Assembly (NCBI GenBank): GCA_013139135.1
Contig: WTBJ01000007.1
Coordinates: 1-49,905, forward strand
DNA: 49,905 bases
Reading direction: 5' to 3'
DNA from: Mycoplasmataceae bacterium
GTDB taxonomy: Bacteria > Bacillota_I > Bacilli_A > Mycoplasmatales > Hepatoplasmataceae
Both the position numbers and the translations under genes were made by a program. The notes beneath the pieces are model-generated. The model was given only the letters and a program-made list of their open reading frames with translations. It was not told the origin of the DNA and searched no databases. Positions 1 through 11,571 of the stretch are shown one piece after another (the stretch's first letter is position 1; every line of letters starts with the position of its first letter).

Positions 1-320
1 ATTAATAATATTATTTGAACTTATATGCTAATCAAGCAATATGGGTTGTTATTGAATAATAAAACACAAAAATTACGACAAGGTATTAAGGTTTTTGATT
101 ATCACTTACTTAATTCTTATTCGCAAACACCACATTCTTTTTTTATCCATCAACATGAAATTAGTTGAACAAACAACAAATTTTTGAAAATAACAATGAT
201 AAGACTTTTAAAATTTACTCAAAAAAACCAGTATTTTATTTCTTGGATTTTAATTTCGGTCAATCGAAGTTTCTTTCATGATTTAAAACGCGAGCTAAAA
301 TATTTAAATAAAATAAATTA

Positions 321-321
<1 letters not shown>
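1..321 (+). CDS. C-terminal part of an unrecognised protein (5' end outside window)
   Basis: An open frame runs from base 1 to a TAA at 319-321, giving at least 106 residues with two in-frame TGA codons read as Trp. The visible part is basic and rich in Ile, Phe, Asn and Lys, with a hydrophobic patch near FISWILISV. No motif I recognise is present. In many Firmicutes the gene before ligA is the helicase pcrA, but this tail does not look like PcrA. The stop overlaps the ligA start (TAATG), so the two genes are probably co-transcribed and translationally coupled. Function unknown. Confidence 0.6.
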
Positions 322-2328
<2,007 letters not shown>

Positions 2329-2339
<11 letters not shown>

Positions 2340-4014
2340 TAGCAATGATAATAAATATTCTAAAAAAAATCATAATAAATTGGTAATTTCTGAAAGTAAG
2401 TTTGCCACATTTTCTAAGAATTTTTATCGCCGTCATTTTAAAGGTATTTCTCCAATGAGACAAATTTTATTATGGTATTTTTTCATTACGATAGTTGGAA
2501 CTGCATTTTTAATGACGCCATGAGTTTTAAAAGAGGGTATTGAAAATCCTGGCTTTATTGATTCACTATTTATGTCCTCATCAGCCTTTTCTGATACGGG
2601 ACTTACAACTTTAAATATATATGATACTTACAATTGGTTTGGGGAATTTGTTTTATTAGTTTTAATTGAAATTGGTGGGATTGGATGATTTGCAATCAAA
2701 ATTTTTGCGTTATTATTTTTTGTTAAAAAAATAAAATTCTCGGAATCATCTCAAGCTGGTTATGAAAAAGGTAGTGGGGATTTTAACATCACCATGGGTG
2801 TAATAAAAATTGCGGTAATAGTTACGATTGGAGTAACCATCATTTTTGGATTCATCTTTGGAATAATTTTTGCAACAATTGAACCAGTTAATTTAGCATC
2901 AAATTACATCGTTCTTGATTTGGGCGATGGTAATTCATTATATTATTTTGGTCCAGAGGATTTATTATTAACGACAGATCCTTCAGAGCTGCAAGAATAT
3001 TTTGCGGTTTTACCAACTGATATGGTTGGTTTACAAGGGAATTGATGAGGATCATTTAAGACGGGTATTTTTCACGCCGGAGCTTCAATTAATAATTCTG
3101 GATTAGATGTTTTTGCGGGTAATTATTCATTGGCTGGTTATTATAGTAATTACGGAATTGAAACAATTACCGTTTCTCTTTTCATTTTAGGCGGAATTGG
3201 ATTTGGGGTTATTTATGATTGTGTTGTCTATGTCAAGCATCGAGCAACGGGGCAAACATTTAAATTTTCTTTAGTAACTAAAGTTTCAGTTGTTTCCTAC
3301 GCACTTGTTGCAATATCAGGGCTCGGTTTGGTTTTTCTTTTTGAAGGACTGTCAACAATTTCGAACGAAACCAATTCGGCATTTTTAATTAATGATGAAA
3401 ACGGAACAATGTTTGCAAGAATATATGCCATTGGCTTCAACACATTTTCAACTCGTAATGCTGGATTTTCAACAACAGATATTAGCGCCTTCTCAACATC
3501 ATCACAATTCATTTTCATCTTAATGATGTTTATTGGTTCTGGACCTGGTTCTACTGCTGGTGGAATTCGAACCACTACTTTCTTTGTATTAATCCTTTCA
3601 ACATGAACACAAATGCGCGGAAAGGAAAATATCAATATTTATAAAAGAACAATTCCTAAAAAGGAATCTAAGTCCGCTAGAAATACATTCTTTTTCTCAT
3701 TGATAATAATTTTATTCACAGCACTAATTATTTTAAGTGCTGAAGAAATTTCATTAAAAACATCTTCGATAGGTGATAGTGTTTATAGCGGTGAAATAAA
3801 TGGTCTACTAGATGTGCTCTTCGTTACCACATCAGCCTTTGGTACCACTGGTCTCTCCCCTGTTTCATTAGATGATGCAACAGTTGTTTCTAAAATGATG
3901 CTAATTTTAATGATGTTTTTAGGAAAAATGGGAATGGGTGCGACTATCTCACAATTTGCATCAAAAAATCCTAAAGATCCTTCATATATGGAGGAGACAT
4001 TAAACATTGGCTAA
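2329..4014 (+). CDS. ktrB: Potassium uptake channel subunit KtrB/TrkH family
   Basis: 561-codon integral membrane protein that moves K+ (often with Na+) into the cell. The four selectivity-filter loops typical of the Trk/Ktr/HKT superfamily are all visible, each with its conserved glycine: SAFSDTGLTT, INNSGLD, NAGFSTTD and SAFGTTGLSP. The hydrophilic N terminus of about 45 residues is cytoplasmic. The start at 2329 overlaps the last 11 bases of ligA. The usual cytosolic NAD/ATP-binding partner (KtrA/TrkA) is not in this window and must be encoded elsewhere. Several TGA codons are Trp. Gene symbol by family; TrkH/KtrB subfamily not separated here. Confidence 0.93.
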
Positions 4015-4021
4015 TAAAATA

Positions 4022-4057
4022 CAATATTTAAAAAATAATAATATTTTTTAAATATTG
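4022..4057 (+). terminator. Perfect 16-bp AT-rich inverted repeat after ktrB
   Basis: Bases 4022-4037 pair perfectly with 4042-4057 around a 4-base loop. The right arm carries six T residues. It lies 8 nt after the ktrB stop and just before the galU promoter, so it may end the ligA-ktrB transcript, although almost no G/C is in the stem. The right arm contains TTTTTTAAATATT, which recurs at other promoters in this window, so a regulatory role is possible instead. Confidence 0.5.
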
Positions 4058-4061
4058 GTTA

Positions 4062-4067
4062 TATAAT
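4062..4067 (+). promoter_or_regulatory. Promoter -10 box (TATAAT) for galU
   Basis: A consensus TATAAT sits 20 nt before the galU ATG. No clear -35 box is seen; the AT-rich inverted repeat 4022-4057 occupies that place. Transcription would start near 4074, giving a leader of only about 14 nt without a Shine-Dalgarno sequence. Confidence 0.55.
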
Positions 4068-4087
4068 AATGTTAATATTAAAAACTT

Positions 4088-4960
4088 ATGAGAAAAGTAA
4101 CTAAAGCAATAATTCCGGTGGCGGGTCTTGGAACAAGATTTTTACCTTATTCAAAAACGGTACCGAAGGAAATGCTGCCAATCTTAAATATTCCTTCAAT
4201 TCAATATATTATTGAAGAGGCGGTGGCATCTGGAATTGAAGAAATAATTTTTATTACTTCAAGTAAAAAAACAGCGATAGTTGATTATCTTGATCGAGAC
4301 TTTGCTCTTGAAGCGGAACTTAATGACAAGGGAAAATTTAAACAGGCAGAATCAATTAAAAATATCGCTAAAATTGCTAAGTATGCTTTCGTTAGACAAC
4401 ATCACCCTCGAGGACTTGGGAATGCCATTTTACAGGCAAAAAATTGAATTGGTGATGAACCCTTTGCTATATTGCTTGGAGACGATGTCATTCATAATGA
4501 AGGTTCTCCAGCGCTTAAACAATTAATTGATGTTTTTAATCAAAAACAATGTTCAGTGATTGGTGTTTTGGAAGTTGAAAATAAGGATGTCTTTAAATAT
4601 GGTGTTATTGAAGAAGGTGAAATTATTGATGAAAAAAGTTCATACCTTAAAGGTGTTGTTGAAAAACCAAGCATAGAATCAGCGCCTTCGAATAAAGTAA
4701 TTATCGGAAGATATATTTTGGATCCAAAAATATTTAAATATTTAGAGAGAAACTATATAGATCCAAAGACTAAAGAAGTACAATTAACTGATTCAATCCT
4801 AAATTTAATTGATGATGATTTTCCTGTTATTGCTACACTATTCACAGGGAAACGTTATGATTTAGGTTCTGTATTAGGTTTTATTGAAGCACAAATTGAT
4901 TATTCACTTCGTGATGATGAACTAAAAATGGATGTTTTAAAAATGTTGAAAAAACAATAA
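4088..4960 (+). CDS. galU: UTP-glucose-1-phosphate uridylyltransferase GalU
   Basis: 290 codons, normal length for bacterial GalU/GtaB. It makes UDP-glucose from UTP and glucose-1-phosphate in the cytosol. The nucleotide-binding signature GLGTRFLPYSKTVPKEMLP is at residues 11-29, followed by QYIIEEAVASGIEEI, and later GDDVIHNEG and VEKPS, all typical of the family. One internal TGA (4446) is Trp. The ATG has no Shine-Dalgarno sequence and a very short leader. UDP-glucose would serve glycolipid synthesis, and the phosphoglucomutase that supplies glucose-1-phosphate lies just downstream beyond tRNA-Cys. This places galU at the head of the envelope-glycan region. Confidence 0.96.
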
Positions 4961-4995
4961 TTTCTTTTTCTAGGGTTAAAATTAACATTTTTTTA

Positions 4996-5001
4996 TATAA
5001 T
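4996..5001 (+). promoter_or_regulatory. Promoter -10 box (TATAAT) for tRNA-Cys
   Basis: TATAAT lies 12 nt before the first base of tRNA-Cys, the expected distance for a start at or just before the tRNA 5' end. The upstream T-rich stretch gives no convincing -35 box. Confidence 0.6.
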
Positions 5002-5013
5002 TTTCATTAGGAT

Positions 5014-5088
5014 GGCGCGGTAGCCAAATTGGTAAGGCAGATGACTGCAACTCTTCGATTGTCGGTTCAAGTCCGATTCGCGCCTCCA
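5014..5088 (+). tRNA. tRNA-Cys (anticodon GCA)
   Basis: 75 nt with encoded CCA. The acceptor stem is 5014-5020 paired with 5078-5084, with one G-T pair at its base. The D stem is 5023-5025/5036-5038. The anticodon loop 5045-5051 has GCA at 5047-5049. The T stem is 5061-5065/5073-5077 with loop TTCAAGT, and the variable loop has 4 nt. The anticodon stem has one T-T mismatch. No terminator separates it from the phosphoglucomutase gene, so tRNA and mRNA are probably made as one transcript and cut apart. Confidence 0.95.
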
Positions 5089-5117
5089 TTTTTAAAGGTA
5101 TTAACTTTTAAAAATGG
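5086..5117 (+). repeat. Inverted repeat joining the tRNA-Cys CCA end to the next start codon
   Basis: CCATTTTTAAA at 5086-5096 is perfectly complementary to TTTAAAAATGG at 5107-5117. The left arm begins with the CCA end of tRNA-Cys and the right arm contains the ATG (5114) of the phosphoglucomutase gene. In an uncut transcript the hairpin would hide the start codon; cleavage at the tRNA 3' end would free it. The pairing is seen; its role is inference. Confidence 0.6.
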
Positions 5118-6757
5118 AAAATTACAAATTTTGATTAGAAAACGCACCCGAAGATATAAAAAAAGACTTAATTAAATTAAGCGAGGAAGATATTAAATTC
5201 TTTTTTGAAAAAAATATTGATTTTGGAACGGCGGGCTTACGAGGAAAAATTACTTGAGGAACTAACGCAATTAATGAATATACAATTTCATTAGCAACTT
5301 TTTCTTTTGGGAAATGATTAATCGATAAATATGGAAAAAAAGCGGTAAAACATGGAATAGTAATTGCTCACGATAATCGCCGATATGGTAGTGAGTATTC
5401 GCTAATTGCAGCATCGATTTTAGCAACTTTTAATATTCCTGTTTTTCTTTTTCCAAAGAATAAACCCAATCCAACACCCTTATTATCTTTTACAATTGCT
5501 AACAATAATTTTGTTGGCGGGATAAATATTACAGCTTCTCACAATCCGCCAACGGATAATGGTTTTAAAGTTTATGATCAAATCGGGAAGCAATTATCAG
5601 TTGGTGAAACAAAAAAAATTAAGCAATATAGTCAAGAAGTTTCAAACATTTTTCAAATTGAAAAAATAATTGACAAGGAACAATATTTATCACAAAGATA
5701 TATTGAAGATTACATCGAAAGAATAAAAAAAGAAATACCTTTTATAAAAATTCCAACTCAAAAACAAATAAAGATTATGTTTGTTGCAAACAACGGAACA
5801 GCATCTGAAATTGCTGAGAAATTACTGAAATTTAGCAAAATTAAATACGAATTTGTTCAAGAACAAAAGTATCCAGATCCTAATTTTAAATATTCACCAT
5901 TTCCGAATCCACAAGATAAACAATCATTTGATTTGGCAAAAAAATATGCGAATAAGAATGGAACCGATCTAATTTTTGCAACCGACCCTGATGCTGATCG
6001 ATTCGGTTTAAGCATCAAACATAATGATGAGTGAGTGGAATTGAATGGTAATGAATTACCATTAATTCAAATTTATTACAAATTAAATATGTTGAAAGAA
6101 CGAAATCTTATTTGTAAAAATGATTTTATCGTTCGCTCAATTGTCACTTCAAGTGCGGCCGATGAGGTTGCTAAAAATTTTAATGTTAATGTTTTTGAAT
6201 CTTATACTGGCTTTAAAAATATTATTGAAGTTGTTGAAAAACAAACCAAAAGGAGAAATCACTGTTTATTTGCTTGAGAAGAATCTTATGGATCAGTGGT
6301 TATGCCCTTTACCAAAGATAAAGATTCTTTTCAAGCTCTTGTTCAAGTGATTGAATTGGTTGATTTTTATAAAAATCAGGGTAAAACTCTTCTAGATGTA
6401 TTAGATCAAATTTACGATGAATATGGTTTTTCTCTTTCAAAACATACAGTTAAACGTTTTGACGGTATTGATGGAAAAAAGGAAATGAAAAAAATCGTAA
6501 ATGATTTTAGAAATAACATTAAATTAGGAGATAATTTAAATGGACATCTTGTTACTGAAAAAAGAGACTACTTATCCGGTTACAAAAAATGACCCAAGGA
6601 CAATATTTTAGTATTTATTTTAGATAAAAAACACCGAGTCACTATTCGACTCTCTGGAACAGAACCAGTATTGAGATTTTACTTAGACATTTCATCAGAG
6701 AATGAAAAAGAAGCTAAACAAATTGAACAAGACCTTTTAAATAAATTTGTAAATTAA
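5114..6757 (+). CDS. Phosphoglucomutase/phosphomannomutase (PgcA-like)
   Basis: 547 codons, typical of the long alpha-D-phosphohexomutases of Gram-positive bacteria such as PgcA. It interconverts glucose-6-P and glucose-1-P (possibly mannose phosphates). All family landmarks are visible: FGTAGLRG near residue 45, the phosphoserine loop TASHNPP (S142), the metal loop DPDADR (D291, D293, D295), the sugar loop WEESYG, and the C-terminal phosphate site RLSGTEP. Eight or so TGA codons are Trp. With galU upstream it forms the route glucose-6-P to UDP-glucose. There is no Shine-Dalgarno sequence, and the start lies in a hairpin with the tRNA end. A purely phosphomannomutase role cannot be excluded. 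Confidence 0.93.
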
Positions 6758-6763
6758 AAATCT

Positions 6764-7192
6764 ATGAAAAATAACAAACCAAATCCAGTAATTGGAATTA
6801 CTTATGGAACATATGACTTGTTTCATATCGGTCATAAAAGACTTCTAAGGCGGATTAAAAAGTATTGTGATGTGCTAATTGTTTACGCCTCATCCGATGA
6901 ATTTAATCTCATTAAAGGCAAGAAATCATTCGACAATTTTGAAATAAGAAAGCGAAATCTTTTGAATTCCAACTACGTTGATGAAGTATATAAAGAAGAA
7001 AAATGAGACCAAAAAAAACAAGATATTTTAAGACACAATATTAACATTTTTATAATGGGTTCAGATTGAAAAGGAAAATTTGATGATTTAAATGAATATT
7101 GTGAAGTTAAGTATTTAAAAAGAACTCCATTTATTTCTTCAACAAAATTAAAGAAAAAGATAACCAAGAAGAATGAAAAAAATAAGCTTTAG
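6764..7192 (+). CDS. tagD: Glycerol-3-phosphate cytidylyltransferase-like protein (TagD family)
   Basis: 142 codons, close to TagD (about 130). The family makes CDP-glycerol from CTP and glycerol-3-phosphate, the donor for teichoic acid synthesis. The nucleotidyltransferase signature GTYDLFHIGH is at residues 17-26, followed by MGSDWKGKFD, which matches the TagD motif, and RTPFISST in place of the usual RTEGISTT. These specific motifs favour glycerol-3-phosphate over ethanolamine or choline phosphate. It lies 6 nt after the mutase gene and overlaps the next gene by 20 nt, so it is part of the same operon as the LicD genes. Substrate is an inference from family motifs; symbol is by homology class. 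Confidence 0.85.
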
Positions 7193-8027
7193 TGACTTTC
7201 AAACTCTAAGTTCTGATGGATTTAGAAAAATAAATAATGAAATTATTAATTCAAATATTAAATGATGAGCTCATTCCGGAACTTTAATCGGGATTGTTCG
7301 ATACAAAAAAATTATTCCGTGAGATGACGATATTGATATGACAATGTCAATATATGATTTCTATAAATATAAAAAAGAGTTAATTCAAATAGCAAATAAT
7401 AATAATTATTATTTGGTTGATCGAATGGAAATAAGAGGCATGCATATTTGTCGTTTTATTTACAAAGAGAAATTCAAAATTAATTTTGAAAATAAATACT
7501 ATATTAATTCACCGTTCATAGATATCATGTTATCTGTGGGAGTGAAAAAATCTAATAAAGTTCGTTCGATTATTTGAACTGCAACCAACAATTATTTGTT
7601 TGTCCATAATTCCTTTTTAAATCCCTTACCCTTTTATAAAAAAAAGAATTTTAAGGTAAAGAAAATAACAAAAATTGAAAAAACTTTTGTCTTTACGATG
7701 AAAATTTTATTATGACCTTCAATTATTGCTATTTTGCTTCAAAAAAAATGATTAGATAAAAAGAAGAAAACGGATTCGAAAATATTAGCAATGTATTATC
7801 GATATAATACTGAAGGGATTGTTTATAACAAAAACGAGCTTATTGCCCTTCCTTTTTATGACGAAAAAATCTTTGTTTCTAGAAATTATCAAAAAGAATT
7901 GGAGATACGTTTTGGAAAAAATTGGATTAATGAACCGCCCATTAATGAACAAAAACCAAAGCATATAATTTTGACCCCTTATAATAAAAAAATTAATTAT
8001 AAAATATATCCCTTTATTATAAAATAA
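7173..8027 (+). CDS. LicD family phosphotransferase, copy 1
   Basis: 284 codons. LicD/FKTN-type proteins transfer phospho-substituents such as phosphocholine, or related polyol phosphates, from a CDP donor onto sugars. The hallmark AHSGTLIGIVRYKKIIPWDD, followed by DIDM, lies at about residues 33-56, with the acidic cluster expected to bind metal. FIDIMLSVG follows near residue 110. A hydrophobic stretch near residues 170-190 could attach it to the membrane. The gene starts inside the end of the tagD gene and its stop overlaps the start of copy 2 (TAATG), so the genes are translationally coupled. The transferred group is not known; the flanking cytidylyltransferases suggest a CDP-activated alcohol. 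Confidence 0.88.
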
Positions 8028-8881
8028 TGAAAAAAATAAGTTTTCAAGAATTTCAAAGCATTAATATAGAAAGTTTTTCATCAATAAATGATGAAATTAT
8101 TTCATTAAATATAAAATGATGAGCTCATTCTGGCACTTTATTGGGAGCAATTAGGGATGAGAAAATAATCCCTTGAGATGATGATATTGATATGGCGATG
8201 TCGATCGTTGATTTTTATAAATATAAAAGCAAGTTACAAGAAATTGCCAATAAATATAATTACGAATTGATTGATCGGTTAGAACATTGGGGGTTAGATG
8301 TTTGTCGTCTTATATATAATGAAAAATATATTGTTGAATTTGATAATAGTGAATATATAAGCTCTCCACACATTGATATTATGTTGGCTATTCCGGTTAA
8401 AAAGAAAATTAGTAAGTTAAAATCTTTTAATTGATCAATGATAAATAATTTATCGTTCATTTATAATTCACCCTTCCCTTTACCAAAATATGGTTGAAAA
8501 TTCAAAAAGCTTAAGAAAATTCACTGATATGAAAATTTAATAGTTCTCATTTTTAAGATACTTTTCTTTCCATTATTTTTAATGATTCCGTTACAAAATA
8601 TTTGATTAAAAAGAAAAAAACATTTAGAATATGAAAATCTTGTTCTTTATTACAATTACAACAGCTTGCAAATTCAGTATATAAAGAAAAATTTAATTCA
8701 AATTCCTTTTCACAATACCTTGATTTACTGCGATTTTCATTATAAAAATGAATTAAATAAAAGATATGGAGTGAATTGAAAAACTCCAGTTTCTGATGAA
8801 TTAAAAATACCCCATCACCTACTTTTAACTCCTGCGATTAAAAATTTAAATTATTCTATTAAACCATTTATAATAATATAG
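8027..8881 (+). CDS. LicD family phosphotransferase, copy 2
   Basis: 284 codons, exactly as long as copy 1 and collinear with it. Both begin MKKISF and share AHSGTLLGAIRDEKIIPWDD, followed by DIDM, at the same position, then YISSPHIDIMLAI. The second half has diverged strongly, including the membrane-proximal hydrophobic stretch and the C terminus (LLLTPAIKNLNYSIKPFII). This is a tandem duplication followed by divergence, so the two enzymes probably act on different acceptors or donors in the same pathway. The start overlaps the stop of copy 1, and only one base separates its stop from the glycosyltransferase ATG. Confidence 0.88.
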
Positions 8882-8882
8882 A

Positions 8883-9887
8883 ATGAAAACACTAGGATTT
8901 ATTATTCCGATTTATAATACAAAAATTTCTTGAATTAAAAAATGTATTGATTCACTTATTTTTGCTCAATTAATCGTGAATGATATAGAAGTAGTCATTG
9001 TTGATAATGGTTCTAAGGACAAAGAAATATGATTTTGATTACAAAAGAATTATTCCAATTATTCGTTTGTGACTCTTAAAAGATTTGAGGATAATTATGG
9101 GAAAAAACAAGCAACTTTATATGGAATTAATCAATTACAAACTAAATTTATCCAGGTTTTAGATTCTGATGATTGAATTGATTCGTCTGAATTAAAAAAA
9201 ATAATTGAAATTTTAAATAAAACACAAAGTGATTTATTTTTTTTAAATTACAATTATTATGATAATAAAAAACAAAAGCTTATTAAAGTTAGAAAAGTTA
9301 ATAAAGCAAGAAAAGAGTATAAAACATTTAAAAAAGTTCCGAGATTTTTGTGACATTTTGATACAAACACAATTTTAAATCGCACTTTTTTAATCGAAAA
9401 TAATTTTTCATTTCCGGACAAAATTAAATTTTATGAAGATATGTATATTAATATGTGAGTTCTTTCGCAAGCAAGAAAGATAACTTATATTAATAAAGCA
9501 TTTTATAATTACCGAATTAATTTGAATGGAATTAATTTATCTTCCACTTCTAAAATGATTGAAAATATAGGTTATTTTTATAATTTAATTGAAGAGTTAA
9601 TACAATTAAATTATAAAAATAAAACAACAAAAAATAATATGATTCATTTATTTACTTTACAGTATTTATCTGTTTGTTATTTTTTAACTGTCAAACATTC
9701 GCCAGCCGAAGCAAATATTCTTATTAATTCATTATTAGAAAAAATTAAATACGATAATAAATATTTGTTTTTAGCAAGAGGGATGAAAAGACCAACTTCA
9801 ACAATGTTTGGAAATGTACTAACACTGAGAGGGAGAAATAAATTAATTAAACCAATTAATAAAATTGTTTTAAAAATTCGTGACTAA
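8883..9887 (+). CDS. Glycosyltransferase family 2
   Basis: 334 codons. The N-terminal GT-A fold starts with FIIPIYNT, then VVIVDNGSKD, and carries the metal-binding VLDSDDW at about residue 92-98. FYEDMYINMWVLSQA near residue 180 resembles the acceptor-site ED motif of WaaE/EpsJ-like GT2 enzymes. The C-terminal 120 residues are basic and helical, likely resting on the membrane. It would transfer a sugar from a nucleotide donor such as UDP-glucose to a lipid or glycan. It sits between the second LicD gene and the second cytidylyltransferase with 1-2 nt gaps, so it belongs to this operon. Acceptor unknown. Confidence 0.87.
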
Positions 9888-9889
9888 TC

Positions 9890-10528
9890 ATGACAAAACA
9901 AAATAAAGTAACACTAACGTATGGGACATTCGATTTGTTTCATTATGGCCATGAAAGACTTCTTTTAAGAATAAAAAGTAAAACTGATTATTTGATAGTT
10001 GGCGTTTCAACTGATAAATATAATTATTCAAAAAACAAAAACGCTATTCAAAATCAATATGAAAGATTTGATTTTTTGAATTCACTGCATTACATCGATA
10101 AGGTGATTTGAGAGGACAATGTTTTACCACAATGAATTAACGATTATCGTGAATATAATGCTGATGAGATAGTTATGGGATCAGATCATATCAATGAATT
10201 AGATTATTTAAGAAAAATAGGAATAAATATTTCTTATTTGAAACGAACCTCTGGAATTTCAACTAGTTATACTAAAAATAAAATGGATTTATTAAAACCA
10301 ATCATTTTTTTTGACGACAATTTGAGCAATCATAATCAATTATCAGAAAAAATAATTAAATGCAATCATAATAATTTTATTATTATCGCAATACCAGAAT
10401 CAACGAAGGTTCCGCGTAAAGATATTTTTAATTTTTGAAGTAAAAAACAGTTTGTTGATTTATGTTTATATGTTGGAGATGCTGATGACGACAACACAAT
10501 AATTAAAAAATATTTAAAAAATAAATAA
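9890..10528 (+). CDS. Second cytidylyltransferase, TagD-like with a C-terminal extension
   Basis: 212 codons. The first 135 residues are a cytidylyltransferase with GTFDLFHYGHERLL, IVMGSD and RTSGISTS. The WKGKFD part that is present in the neighbouring TagD-like protein is replaced by HINELDYL, so the substrate may differ (for example another polyol phosphate or an amino-alcohol phosphate). The last 75 residues (from LKPIIFFDDN to YLKNK) are not part of TagD; they look like a small alpha/beta domain with an acidic FFDDN and a DADDDN segment that I do not recognise. Last gene of this block, 110 nt before rpsL. Confidence 0.82.
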
Positions 10529-10567
10529 AAAATTCTTGTTTTTTAAATATTTTAGTTATTATATAAA
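10507..10567 (+). promoter_or_regulatory. Inverted repeat and likely promoter of the rpsL operon
   Basis: Bases 10507-10521 pair perfectly (15 bp) with 10539-10553; the loop contains the stop codon of the preceding gene. The right arm is TTTTTTAAATATT, followed at 10557-10567 by TATTATATAAA, a plausible -10 region. TTGTTT at 10536-10541 could act as -35 but spacing is ambiguous. The rpsL ATG follows a good AAAAGGGG ribosome site at 10627-10634. Confidence 0.45.
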
Positions 10568-10638
10568 GGACTTAAAAGCTATTATATTAAATACAATAAT
10601 AGTGGTAGTTTAGTTATTAAATTATAAAAGGGGAAAAA

Positions 10639-11055
10639 ATGCCAACAATGAATCAATTAGTTCGCAATGGTCGAAAATCAAAAGTTAAAAAAACAAAAAC
10701 GCCAGCATTGCAAACTAGAAAAAATACATTAAAAAATAAGATTGTCAATCACTCATCTCCGCAAATGAGAGGGGTAGCAATTAGGGTTGCTACAATGACA
10801 CCTAAAAAACCTAATTCAGCATTAAGAAAATATGCAAGAGTTAGATTATCGAATGGAATGGAAGTTAATGCTTACATTCCCGGCGAAAAACACAATATCC
10901 AGGAACACTCTGTTGTTTTAATAAAAGGTGGTAAAGTAAAAGACTTACCAGGAATTAGATATCGTGTAATTAGAGGAACTCTTGATGCATCAGGGGTTGA
11001 GAATCGAAATAAATCTCGATCAAAATACGGAACAAAAAAACCGAAAAAGAAATAA
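10639..11055 (+). CDS. rpsL: 30S ribosomal protein S12
   Basis: 138 codons, normal for S12. It sits at the decoding centre of the 30S subunit. The conserved [20 protein letters not shown] and the [17 protein letters not shown] loops, which carry the streptomycin-contact lysines, are intact; both key lysines (the KKPNS and GGKVKD ones) are the sensitive type. First gene of the str cluster, with a strong ribosome site (AAAAGGGG) 4-5 nt before the ATG. It is followed after 13 nt by rpsG. Confidence 0.98.
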   Translation: MPTMNQLVRNGRKSKVKKTKTPALQTRKNTLKNKIVNHSSPQMRGVAIRVATMTPKKPNSALRKYARVRLSNGMEVNAYIPGEKHNIQEHSVVLIKGGKVKDLPGIRYRVIRGTLDASGVENRNKSRSKYGTKKPKKK

Positions 11056-11068
11056 GGAAGGATAGATT

Positions 11069-11539
<471 letters not shown>

Positions 11540-11571
11540 TAATAAAAGAAGGGGAATAGTATAATACAGAA

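Noticed and set aside
3297-3635. Minus-strand open frame inside ktrB
   Set aside because: It is a shadow of a conserved plus-strand gene, with no promoter, ribosome site or family match; the same holds for other antisense frames in tuf, ligA and ribosomal genes.
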